From Paracentrotus lividus (Eukaryota > Echinodermata > Echinoidea > Camarodonta > Echinidae), in NCBI GenBank assembly GCA_940671915.1, contig CALNVZ010002974.1, positions 43,830,927 to 43,894,926 of the forward strand: 64,000 nucleotides of DNA. The letters are read 5' to 3'. How positions within the stretch are numbered: position 1 is the first letter of the stretch; every line of letters begins with the position of its first letter. A program made the translations under genes and the position numbers. The notes below the pieces were generated by a model. It saw only the letters and a list, made by a program, of their open reading frames with translations. It was not told the origin of the DNA and ran no database searches. This document shows positions 50,401 to 57,100 of the stretch, piece by piece.

Positions 50401-50417
50401 AGCTCCATTGAAGATAC
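21326..50417 (-). CDS. SLCO: OATP/SLCO paralogue, 5' part not in window, four frame breaks
   Basis: Exons in transcription order: 50318-50417, 31526-31647, 30096-30350, 25330-25523, 24657-24809, 23715-23892, 22910-22974 and 21326-21672. These equal exons 5-12 of the plus-strand gene; phases 1, 2, 1, 1, 2, 0, 2, 1 agree at every junction, and all introns are GT-AG. The OATP signature appears as FVGAWWMGF. Exon 8 carries two single-base frame breaks and exons 9 and 10 one each, yet family residues continue on both sides of each break and all ten Kazal cysteine codons survive. I see no exon 1-4 homologue up to 64000, so the 5' end is presumably outside. If the breaks are sequencing errors this is a normal OATP; if real, it is a young pseudogene or encodes a protein truncated in TM8. 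The intron between exons 5 and 6 is about 18.7 kb. Confidence 0.82.
21790..21860. repeat. Possible SINE-like tail with GCGC words
   Basis: TTACATTTATATGGCGCTTA followed by CTAAGCGC. A related pattern (TTACATG...AATGCGCCG) occurs near 36856-36890 and GGCGCTATACAAAGC near 30555. The similarity is short and by eye. Confidence 0.3.
22111..22265. mobile_element. 155-bp hairpin MITE candidate
   Basis: ACCCTATAACATAAAGAGT and ATGATCAATTGCAAA on the left are inverted on the right (TTTGCAATTGATCAT, ACTCTATGTTACAGGGC). It lies in the last intron of the minus OATP gene. Confidence 0.75.
22910..22974 (-). CDS. SLCO: Minus OATP exon 11: TM10-TM11 linker
   Basis: A 65-nt exon, equal to plus exon 11, encoding CVPHSQRSFALGLQSLLYRALG. 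QRSFALG.Q is the family consensus here. The acceptor is TTTCTTTAG and the donor GTATGT. Confidence 0.93.
23715..23892 (-). CDS. SLCO: Minus OATP exon 10: Kazal-like loop second half and TM10, one frame break
   Basis: The entry frame reads GYGNCSCIA, aligning with FRECSCV of the plus gene. After a break near 23862-23866 another frame reads YPDNFTSDLPMATLGKCDSSC and then TM10 (VFLVLLFCIEFFTILAVV). The exon is 178 nt; phase 2 at its GTAATA donor needs 179 (or 176). The last four loop cysteines are kept. Confidence 0.82.
24657..24809 (-). CDS. SLCO: Minus OATP exon 9: Kazal-like loop first half, one frame break
   Basis: The entry frame reads DVDVTSRGSDLEHTCNGDCYC and PVCG, then the frame breaks near 24719-24722, and DNIIYYSACHAGC follows in the next frame up to a GTGAGG donor. 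Six loop cysteines are present across both frames. The length, 153 nt, is one base short of what the flanking phases require. Confidence 0.83.
24901..25104. mobile_element. 204-bp hairpin element between minus exons 8 and 9
   Basis: TATCAGTC at the left is inverted as GACTGATA at the right, and arms of about 55 bp share TATAAATCATTT and AAAATTGTGAAGTTGAAA. The loop contains a small hairpin around GGTCCACCGACC. It occupies much of the intron between the two frame-broken exons. Confidence 0.8.
25330..25523 (-). CDS. SLCO: Minus OATP exon 8: TM8-TM9, two frame breaks
   Basis: From the acceptor CTCTGCAG in phase 1 the frame reads GFTVI and then meets TAG at about 25498-25500. The neighbouring frame continues the family text as AAVGGSVIGGYVVK, and after a second shift near 25456-25460 the third frame reads FNLKFQGMIKWCLC and runs to the GTAAGA donor. 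The exon is 194 nt against 196 in the plus gene, so two one-base losses explain both the length and the reading frames. Confidence 0.82.
25524..30095 (-). other. Intron 7 of the minus OATP gene
   Basis: 4.6 kb bounded by donor GTTAGT and acceptor TCTCTGCAG. It contains a TTG-rich and T/G homopolymer block at 26580-26655 and the CGCGAAAATA palindrome at 27716-27911; no other coding sequence is seen. Confidence 0.7.
27716..27911. mobile_element. CGCGAAAATA palindromic element
   Basis: TGTATAAGCCAATATTTTCGCG-type left end is inverted at the right (CGCGAAAATAACCACTTATACA-type). The interior repeats TTCGCGA and CGCGAAA many times, making it the CpG-richest patch in the intron. Elements with this look are common in marine invertebrate genomes; no specific family name is claimed. 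Confidence 0.75.
30096..30350 (-). CDS. SLCO: Minus OATP exon 7: cytoplasmic loop and TM7
   Basis: A 255-nt exon in an unbroken frame: a charged loop (RLARERVNEAHKGAEF), then LRDFPKATLVLVKNVPFM and FAPKFLESQFSLSSSWAALLVG, matching the family's F.PK..E.QF..S...A....G around TM7. The acceptor is CCACACACAG and the donor GTTAGT. Confidence 0.93.
30890..31030. repeat. Region with repeated TTTGGTC/GACCAAA words
   Basis: CATTTGGTC, AATTTGGTCT, ATTAGACCAAA and TTAGACCAAATG occur in both orientations around GGTCTCGACC and GGTCGACG. It may be a worn inverted-repeat element in intron 6 of the minus gene. Confidence 0.4.
31526..31647 (-). CDS. SLCO: Minus OATP exon 6: OATP signature and TM6
   Basis: It encodes LGLDPESPLFVGAWWMGF, the superfamily signature, then a hydrophobic TM6 and FPKALPG. 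It is 122 nt, as in the plus gene, with acceptor TTGTTACAG, donor GTGAGA and the same phases. Confidence 0.94.
33251..33637. mobile_element. Inverted-repeat element with TCTCACGC motifs
   Basis: ACATGCCAAGTCTCACGC at the left and TCTCACGCAAAT plus ACTTGGCATGT at the right; GTAACGC occurs at both margins. The left third repeats CTCACGCA and TGCGTGAGA, and the right third is rich in GCGCGC and TGCGCAC words. Confidence 0.65.
33991..34019. repeat. T29 homopolymer
   Basis: An uninterrupted T run in intron 5 of the minus gene, read on the plus strand. Confidence 0.9.
35491..35776. mobile_element. 286-bp foldback element
   Basis: GTTGCATAAAACTT near the left end is inverted at the right as AAGTTTTATGCAAC, and TAACCCGAGTTTT pairs with AAAACTCCGGTTA. 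The interior repeats TTAACCGGAGTTTTCAGA twice. The outer ends approximate CCTGG and CCAGG. Confidence 0.75.
36490..36830. repeat. Interrupted (AGT)n trinucleotide array
   Basis: About 340 bp dominated by AGTAGTAG with scattered substitutions. The long reading frames across it are artefacts of the repeat. Confidence 0.85.
37787..38211. mobile_element. 425-bp foldback element with arms of about 80 bp
   Basis: GGGTGTGTTCAATGTCCAG and TTTCAAATTTATACGCCAAC at the left are inverted at the right (GTTGGCGTATAAATTTGAAA, CTGGACATTGAACACACTCC). Inner parts ATGATACAAAACGCAATTAC also pair. No clear target duplication. Confidence 0.85.
38391..38418. repeat. (TG)n microsatellite
   Basis: About 14 TG repeats preceded by T8 and followed by GGTTTTTTTTT. 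Confidence 0.9.
38704..38757. repeat. Perfect 27-bp tandem duplication
   Basis: AAACAGGATCAGGAATAAGG plus ACGTATG occurs twice in direct succession with no mismatch. Confidence 0.95.
40731..40880. repeat. 150-bp polypurine tract
   Basis: GGGGAGGGGAGAAAA-type units with almost no pyrimidine. Several closely spaced G4 blocks could support quadruplex or triplex structure on the plus strand. Confidence 0.9.
41297..41759. mobile_element. TTAA-flanked MITE (AGGGATGCAGTAAC family), long copy
   Basis: TTAA at 41293-41296 and 41760-41763 bracket AGGGATGCAGTAAC and GTTACTAAATCCCT. A shorter relative lies at 54940-55188. The copies share the left end, TAGCTCATTTTG and the right end. Confidence 0.85.
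43077..44200. mobile_element. piggyBac-like non-autonomous element candidate, 1.1 kb
   Basis: TTAA at 43073-43076 and 44201-44204 flank CCCTTTGGATGCGACGGGC and GCCCGCGCTCAAAGGG. TTAA target sites with CCCTTT termini match piggyBac ends. Just inside the left end, GACGGGCTTCTACAGAAGCC is duplicated at 43 bp spacing (43089 and 43132), each copy holding the palindrome GGCTTCTACAGAAGCC. No transposase frame is present. Confidence 0.75.
44330..44402. repeat. GA-rich purine tract
   Basis: GAGAGAGAGGGAGAGAG words over about 70 bp in intron 5 of the minus gene. Confidence 0.8.
45431..45560. repeat. (TC)n and polypyrimidine tract
   Basis: A pure TC run around 45440-45460 followed by C/T-rich sequence to about 45550. 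Confidence 0.85.
48583..48905. repeat. (AGCAGT)n-type compound trinucleotide array
   Basis: Over 320 bp of AGTAGCAG and AGAAGTAG words. All frames stay open across it, producing spurious poly-Val/Ala, poly-Leu and Tyr/Cys-rich proteins. Confidence 0.93.
50112..50152. repeat. C-rich tract
   Basis: About 40 bases almost all C, interrupted by single T, G or A, in intron 5 of the minus gene close to exon 5. Confidence 0.85.
50318..50417 (-). CDS. SLCO: Minus OATP exon 5: TM5
   Basis: It reads GIFNGASLLGPAFGYVLGG then FLSIYTDLGVDHE, aligning residue for residue with plus exon 5, including GP..GY.LGG and FLSIY. The length is 100 nt in both. The acceptor is CCACCTGCAG, the donor GTAAAG. It enters at phase 1, so at least one more exon must lie upstream. 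Confidence 0.9.
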
Positions 50418-51835
50418 CTGCAGGTGGGATGTTTAAAGAAAGGAAAAGGCTCGGGATTAAAAAACAATATCGATACTCCTTTATAGCCAAGTGTCTTTTA
50501 ACTCCAGATGAAAATCCTATTAACACCCATGAGTTGAACTGGGACAAAATGGATATATTATGTTTATGAATGGAACATTTTGAATATTAAATTTCTCATG
50601 AGACATGTGAACAAGTGTGCAATTCTCACACTGAAGTACACCATGCAAGTAAACCCCAAGCTGTTTCTTAGTTCTTGGATGATATGATACTCAAACCTCA
50701 CAAAGTATCTCTTCACAACTTGCAACCACACCAAGTAAATATTATCAGTCGAAGCTTTAGACCTATTGTGTAAACTGGTAAACTTTTCGCACATCTAAAA
50801 ACAACAATTGATACCCTCTAAAAACGCTAGTTTTAAACCACAAACAGGAAGTTTGACTGTCCAAGTTTAAATAGACACCTGTCCAACAAAAGCCCACATC
50901 AAATTCATTTCTATCTGAAGAATAGTAATAATTATACTAAAACACCTGCTGGTAAGACAAGAAAGGTGACAAAATTGCCCGAACCAGTCTCCAAAGTCTG
51001 TATGCATCTGCAACACATTGCATCTTTATATAATTAGCCATACTAATTTCAGTGAATAGGAAACTCTAGTTAACATTTTGGTAACTAAAATGCTCACTAA
51101 TTTGACAAAAATGAAATATTGCCTCTTGTCTCCCTCCATTCAAAAACTACAAATTCACACGTCACAAACCGCATAGCAAACACAGGTCATAAATAGCTGT
51201 CGATTTTAAAAATGGATATTTAAATGTCCTTGTAGACTGTTGTTGAATTAAATCAAGTGGAACAAAAATTCATTGAAGATTTTTGTTTGCATACGAATAA
51301 TGAGAACAATAGGCATTTGGGTTAGATAGTGTTCACGTTTAAAGAGCTGTGAAATCCAACCTGCATGCAACCTCTATTCTAACAGCAGTGCATTGTATGA
51401 AGTATCAGGTGGGCGTGTCCGCTAACAGCGAACTTGAGACGTCAGACTGAAGTGAATTCATTGTTGATACTGTCAATGAAAAGTCTGGGGTGGGTGTCCT
51501 GTAGAGTGGTTTTGTTATTATTGTAGTAAATGGATGACTTAAGGAAAAAGTTAAGAAAAGGGATGCAGCAATGTGAAAAGACAATTATTCTTTGTTTAAC
51601 AGAATTGTTCTGATTTAAGAAAAAACTTACACTGAATGCTAAAAAACAAACCAATAAAAGATAAACTCCACATCTGTTTTTACATCTACTCTTACAACTG
51701 AGCATTGTGCAAGGTAGCAAGTGGGAGGAACCTCTCACAGCGATCTTTGGACATCAGGCAAAGTACTTCCAGTCCTAATATTAGACATTTGTATGGCACC
51801 ACATATGAGTAGAATTTTCTGAGGTACAGTTACAG

Positions 51836-52804
51836 TACACTCTAAATGTTAAAGAGTGAAAAACCACTCTAAAAGAGCTAAAGCTCACTCTTTCAAAGAG
51901 CAGTATAAATGACCAATCTTTTAGAGTGAGATAATTCTTAAAAAAGAGTGAGATAATTCACTCTTGAAAAGAGTGAGATTCACTCTAAAAGATTGGTCAC
52001 TCATACGGCTCTTTGAAAGATTGATCTTTAGCTCTTTTAGAGTGGTTTTTCACTCTTTCATATAGGAGTGGCTGGAGGAGCGGAATTTTTCGGAGGAAAT
52101 AATCATACAGGTGAGGAAATACCAGATGCCAAGTCAACTCTGCGACGTGAAATATGCTTATATTGATTACTCGTGCATGTCTAGACTCTAGTCTATCACT
52201 CTAAACTGTTACATCTCGCGGCCTAGCCCAGGCACGGGACTCTTGGCAGCTAGAGGCCAGCCGCGCCGGTCGACGCGGCGGGCAGCTGGCCTCTCAGAAG
52301 TACAAGCGAAGAGCGCCTGGGCTGGGCCACCAGCGGGCTTGCCTTCACCGGTACCGTATAACCGTAAAATTCACAGCTAAACACACCCTCACAAGGTCAA
52401 ATTTAAGCATCTTTCACGTCGCAGGAGTTTACTTGGCATCTAGGCATTTTCCTCACCTTTTCATAATGTTGATTATTTCCTCCGAAAAAAATCCGCTCCT
52501 GCAGCTGTGGTTATTGTCCACCGGCCATGTTGAAATATGGTTGTTACGGCAAAAATTTTCATTATGGCATTCGCAAGCGCACAGTGCGAAAATAGACGTT
52601 CCTGATTGGTCAAAAATTTAGCTCTTTGAAAGAGCGGCGTTTTCGACTCACTTCCTTCAAGAGCGGGCGTCCCTTGTGATACCGGAGTGAGTTGTGGAAA
52701 CATATTTTCACTCTTAAAGAGCTAAACTTCAATCTGATTAGAGTTATATCAAACGTAGCTCGAAATTTCGAGCGATTTTTCACTCATTCACATTTAGAGT
52801 GTAG
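51836..52804. mobile_element. Nested foldback element with GC-rich core, 969 bp
   Basis: Outer ends are TACACTCTAAATGT and ACATTTAGAGTGTA, followed inward by AGAGTGAAAAA and TTTTTCACTC. The first 240 bp is itself a palindrome of AAAGAGTGA and TCACTCTTT words. Further in, TTTTCGGAGGAAATAATCAT, GATGCCAAGT and GCGACGTGAAA on the left are inverted on the right. The centre (about 52215-52340) is GC-rich and contains GCCGCGCCGGTCGACGCGGC. Confidence 0.82.
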
Positions 52805-52877
52805 CAAAAACAAAAAGGACTATATAGGCCTAATGGTGACGAAGACGTCAATGATAAAGGTTTTTGATTGGGTGTCC

Positions 52878-53468
52878 TTAAAAGGGGAACCACACCCAAG
52901 GAGAGAATCAACCTTTCAGGAAAGAGGAAAATGAGAGGAGCAATCTAAAAAAGGTTTCATCAAAATCGGTTATAAAATAAGGAGTTATGGAAGTTTGAAA
53001 AGTCTAGTTGTTTCCTTCTATGGGGATCCTCAAATTGGCATCATCGGCTTTAAAATGGCCGATCTTATGGAACAACTCTCCATTCATTTTGTACACAAAT
53101 TTTCAGATTTTCTCCCATTTTCTTTCAAAATTGTCTTCTTTACTTCTAAGTCAAAATAATGGTCATGGGAAATTTTATTTCAGCACAACAAATGTTGAGC
53201 CAGAAGGAGGTAAGATATATTTCGAAAGAAAATGGGGAAAATCTGAAAAATTTGTGTACAAAATGAATTGAGAAGTTGTCCATGAGATCGGCCATTTTGA
53301 AGCCGATGATGCCAATTTGAGGATCCCATAGAGAGACAACTAGACTTTTCAAACTTCCATAACTCTCTTATTTTATAACCGATTTTGATGAAACTTTTTT
53401 TAGATTGCTCCTCTCATTTTCTCTTTCCTGTAAGGTTGATTCTCTCCTTGGGTTGGATTCCCCTTTAA
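52878..53468. mobile_element. TTAA-flanked palindromic element, copy 2
   Basis: Same family as 7176-7764: TTAA, AAGGGGAACC...CACCCAAGGAGAGAA at the left and GGGTTGGATTCCCCT, TTAA at the right, with the same internal words (GAGGAGCAATCTAAAAAA, ATGGAAGTTTGAAAAGTCTA, CATTTTGTACACAAATTTTC). It carries more scattered small differences than copy 1. Confidence 0.88.
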
Positions 53469-53599
53469 TTTTCAAATGGATGACCTGAAGAACAAAATCT
53501 AAATATTTGGGTGTTTTGTCCAGGGCTCAGTACTGTTTTAGAGCTAACTAATAATAAAGCTTTGGCACTGGGCCCTCCCCCCCCCCCACAAAAAAAAAG

Positions 53600-53690
53600 T
53601 GAAAATTATTCACTCTTGAAGGAGTGAAAATTCAGAAAAGAGGGAATTTCGTGTGAATTAGGAGTGAAAATACACATTTTCACTTCTCTC
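53600..53690. repeat. Short palindrome of GTGAAAAT and TTTTCACT words
   Basis: GTGAAAATTATTCACTC and GGAGTGAAAATACAC with a closing TTTTCACTT. The words resemble the arms of the element at 51836-52804 and may be a fragment of it. Confidence 0.45.
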
Positions 53691-54939
53691 TTTTTTTCTT
53701 TTTTGTTTTTTTTATCAGAGTAGAAAGGAGAAACTTTGGAGACATTTCCAGAGCTCATTTTCACATCTGAAATATATTGCTATGTTTCAGCTTCAGTAGA
53801 AATGATAAACTAACCCTACCACCCTCCCATTTGAAGGGGTCTAACATAATATTTTTCATTGACAGAGAGAAAAGACAGAAGGGCACTATTCTGTTTTAGA
53901 GTATGAGTCAATGCCCTTTTGCCTCCAACTTGATGATGTGTTCCTTGGGAGTGATTCTTGAATGAACTGAATAATAACATTCCTACATGAACTTCATCAT
54001 CACTGACTATGAAGGTTGGCCTAGAGACTAAACATATTTATTCGACTTCAAACGATCAAATGTCTGATGAACCTTCACTCTATGCAAACAGCTCCAATGA
54101 CGATTCCCCTGAAGTACGTTAGACAAACATCAATCAGTCATAGTGGAGGCATGCATTACAACATTAAAAGTGATTGATTGAGAAGGGCATTCCCTCACAA
54201 TACTTGATTTACAAAACTGTCAGAAGTGGTTTGAGAATTAATATTTAAATAAACCTAACAATTAAGGAAATTGATTATGTTTGTATTTATATGTGTGCTT
54301 GAAATGTTGCTTGCAATTACGTGGCAATTTCATTGTAATTATCGCCCTTTCATATAACTATTGCAGTTTACATTTTCATAAATCTTTTCAGGGAAAAAAT
54401 CAAAGTCTGAAAGTATCAATAATAGTTTAATTAAACATTGTGAAGTTTATTATTATTTGTTTTGTTTATGCTTTAATCTCGCTCAGATATAGGTTGTTGG
54501 AAAGTTTCCTTCCAGAATAAAGTCGAGATGAATGTGCTCCTATGTAGGCGCCCATGTCTTTCATCTGTCATGAAATTCAGTAGGTAATAAAGTTCACACA
54601 ATGTTGTTAAATGCAGAAAGAAAAGAGCTTTAATGTCACAAGAGATTTGGTGGAGAAAGATCCTCTTAATTAAAATGTAGTAGCCTCCTGAGAATTTTCC
54701 TGTTGAAAGATGATCATGTTTGTTAGCACACCTGTACATTACCAGTGACATTAGAACATAATCTAGGATCAACGGGTCAAAATCTAGGTTACCTTTTGCT
54801 GTTTATTAGATTTAATCAATGTCATAGGTGCGTGACTTCATGTTACTGGACATTTGAGTACTCTGTCAACAATTCAACAGATCATGGTGGATAGTAGTGT
54901 TGTACAGGGAGGTGAAGGATTATTGAGTTTGGCATTTAA

Positions 54940-55188
54940 AGGGATGCAGTAACATTCAACAAAAATTCAAAGCATTATTTATTGAAATAGCTCATTTTGT
55001 CAACATGATTTTAGGCTAATTTGATCGCGCATTCTGTAGACAAGCCTGTTTGTGTTTCAGTGTTTTAAGATAGTAAACCAATTCTACTTGCTCTGAAACT
55101 TTCATTAGCTTGTTTTACAGTCAGAGACATATACATTTTACTCATTTCAGTCCTCTCGACACTTTTTTTGAGTAGTTACTAAATCCCT
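54940..55188. mobile_element. TTAA-flanked MITE (AGGGATGCAGTAAC family), short copy
   Basis: TTAA at 54936-54939 and 55189-55192 bracket AGGGATGCAGTAACATT and GTTACTAAATCCCT, the same ends as 41297-41759. This copy is 249 bp against 463 bp and appears internally deleted. Confidence 0.85.
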
Positions 55189-55594
55189 TTAAAATATTTA
55201 AAATAAACAACCTTGGAGAAAGATGTTCATGATTTGAATGACTACAGGAAGGGTGTAAACATAATTTGGCCGAGTTTTGAAGTGGGGAAAAACATTGAGA
55301 TTTCAAGTTTAGCAGGAGGAAATGTCACATTTAATATAATTGGAAAGTCTTCATTTTGATAAGTTCATGCCAGACCTTGGAAATAGATTGACTTTCTAGA
55401 GATTTACTTCAGTTTTACTTTCCTTGGAGCTCCTGCTGTTTCTTTTCCCTTTTTTTTTAACATTTTCGATCAGAGACAAGAAATAAGCTGTCTGTCCATT
55501 CAACTTGTGCTTAGAACTATGCACTCAGTGATTTAACATATCTCTCACTACAAGACATGTAGGATTCAGATTTCCGAAATGCTAAAACAAAAAT

Positions 55595-55626
55595 TAATTT
55601 TTTTTTTTTTTTTTTAATTAAAAAAA
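55595..55626. repeat. T-run/A-run palindromic stretch
   Basis: AATTAATTTTT and a T run followed by TTAATTAAAAAAAA. Confidence 0.7.
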
Positions 55627-55839
55627 ACAGTAAAAGATTCATCCTCTTCTAATTTTCGTTCAATTTGAGTACATTTGCATCTTTCTACAAACATTTTACA
55701 TGTTCATCACATTTCGCCTATTTTACAACCGATGAATTTGTTAATTTCAACAGAAGAATTTTTCAAAGTACAGAAATATTAGAATACAAGGATAATAGGA
55801 ATCAACTGCCTACATGTTAAAAGGGAAATTATCTTGACA

Positions 55840-56308
55840 TACACTGTAAAAAAAAGGTAACTCGCAAGAAAATGAGTAAACTAATGCTTTACTCCCAACG
55901 GAGTAAATTTTGTTTACGCTTAACAGAGCTAGTAAAAAGATAACGCGCAAGAAAATGAGTAAACATAATTATGCTTTAGTCCCAACGGAGTAAATTTTGT
56001 TTACTCTTAACAGAGTAAAAAGGTAACTCGCAAGAAAATGAGTAAACTAATGCTTTACTCCCAATGGAGTAAATTTTGTTTACGCTTAACAGAGCTAGTA
56101 AAAAAGGTAACTCGCAAAAAAATGAGTAAATTAATTGTTTACTCCTTTCGAAGCTAGGAATGATACATAGATGACTAAAAGTTACTTTTTCTGAGTAACA
56201 TTTAGCTCTACTGATGAGGTATATGAGTAATATTTTTTACTCAATTTCACGCGAGTTACCTTTTTGCTCAGTATTGGGTAAGATTTTACTCATTTTTTTT
56301 ACAGTGTA
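55840..56308. mobile_element. TACACTGTAAAA element with internal 83-bp tandem repeats
   Basis: TACACTGTAAAAAAA at the left is inverted at the right (TTTTTTTACAGTGTA). Inside, a unit of about 83 bp starting AAGGTAACTCGCAAGAAAATG and ending near TTAACAGAGC repeats from about 55855, 55937, 56020 and 56104. Near the right end CACGCGAGTTACCTTTTT inverts the unit's start. Confidence 0.85.
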
Positions 56309-56747
56309 TATGGAAATGCATATAGGAGTCAAAATTGCATGGAGATGGTAAATTATAATGCTGTGGGCTTGACCCAGTTTTATGCACTGGATAAGTGGGA
56401 GGGTGCTGGAAAAATGGCCAACTAAATTTAAAAGTTCGGGTAATAATTTCCACGAGCATATTGATGTTATCTCTGCATTGATGTTATCTTCTAATGTAAG
56501 CATTGTTTTTAAGTTTGCCGATGACAAGAGCAATAGCAAAACATCAGACTTGTATTTCCGGGAGGAGGGGTGGACACGTCTCCATGGTGATGTCCTCCTT
56601 TAGAATCCTCCCTGTCATTGTAGGCTATCCACCATGTCTAGCATCCCCACTGAGAGATCATGGTCAGCCTTGTCAATGAAGGTGATATGGGGAAATAATC
56701 AATGTCGGCCTCAACTAGTCAATGAATCACTCAAGGGCATCATCAAC

Positions 56748-57100
56748 CAAGATGATGATGATGATGATGAGGATGGATGATGAGGTCTACATCCCTTTTT
56801 TCTCTCTTCCTTTTTTGTCAGCTGTCAGGATATTTGGTAAAAAAGTAGACCTATATGCATTGGTATTTTTGCTCTTAGGATGTTTACACACCAACTTTTT
56901 TGACTGAACATGTATCAGTGTTGATGACGACCATGATGATGATGTTGATGATGATGATAATGATGATGATGACGATGAGGATGATGAGGATTATGATGGT
57001 GGTGGTGATGAAGGTGACAATGCTGATGGTAATGATGATGATAATTAGGATGATGGTAATGATGATGGTGATGATGGTGATGATGACGATGACGTGCAGT
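56748..57100. repeat. Two (GAT)n trinucleotide arrays
   Basis: A short GATGATGAT run at about 56750-56785 and a longer interrupted one at about 56920-57095. Poly-Met and poly-His reading frames across the latter are repeat artefacts. Confidence 0.9.
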
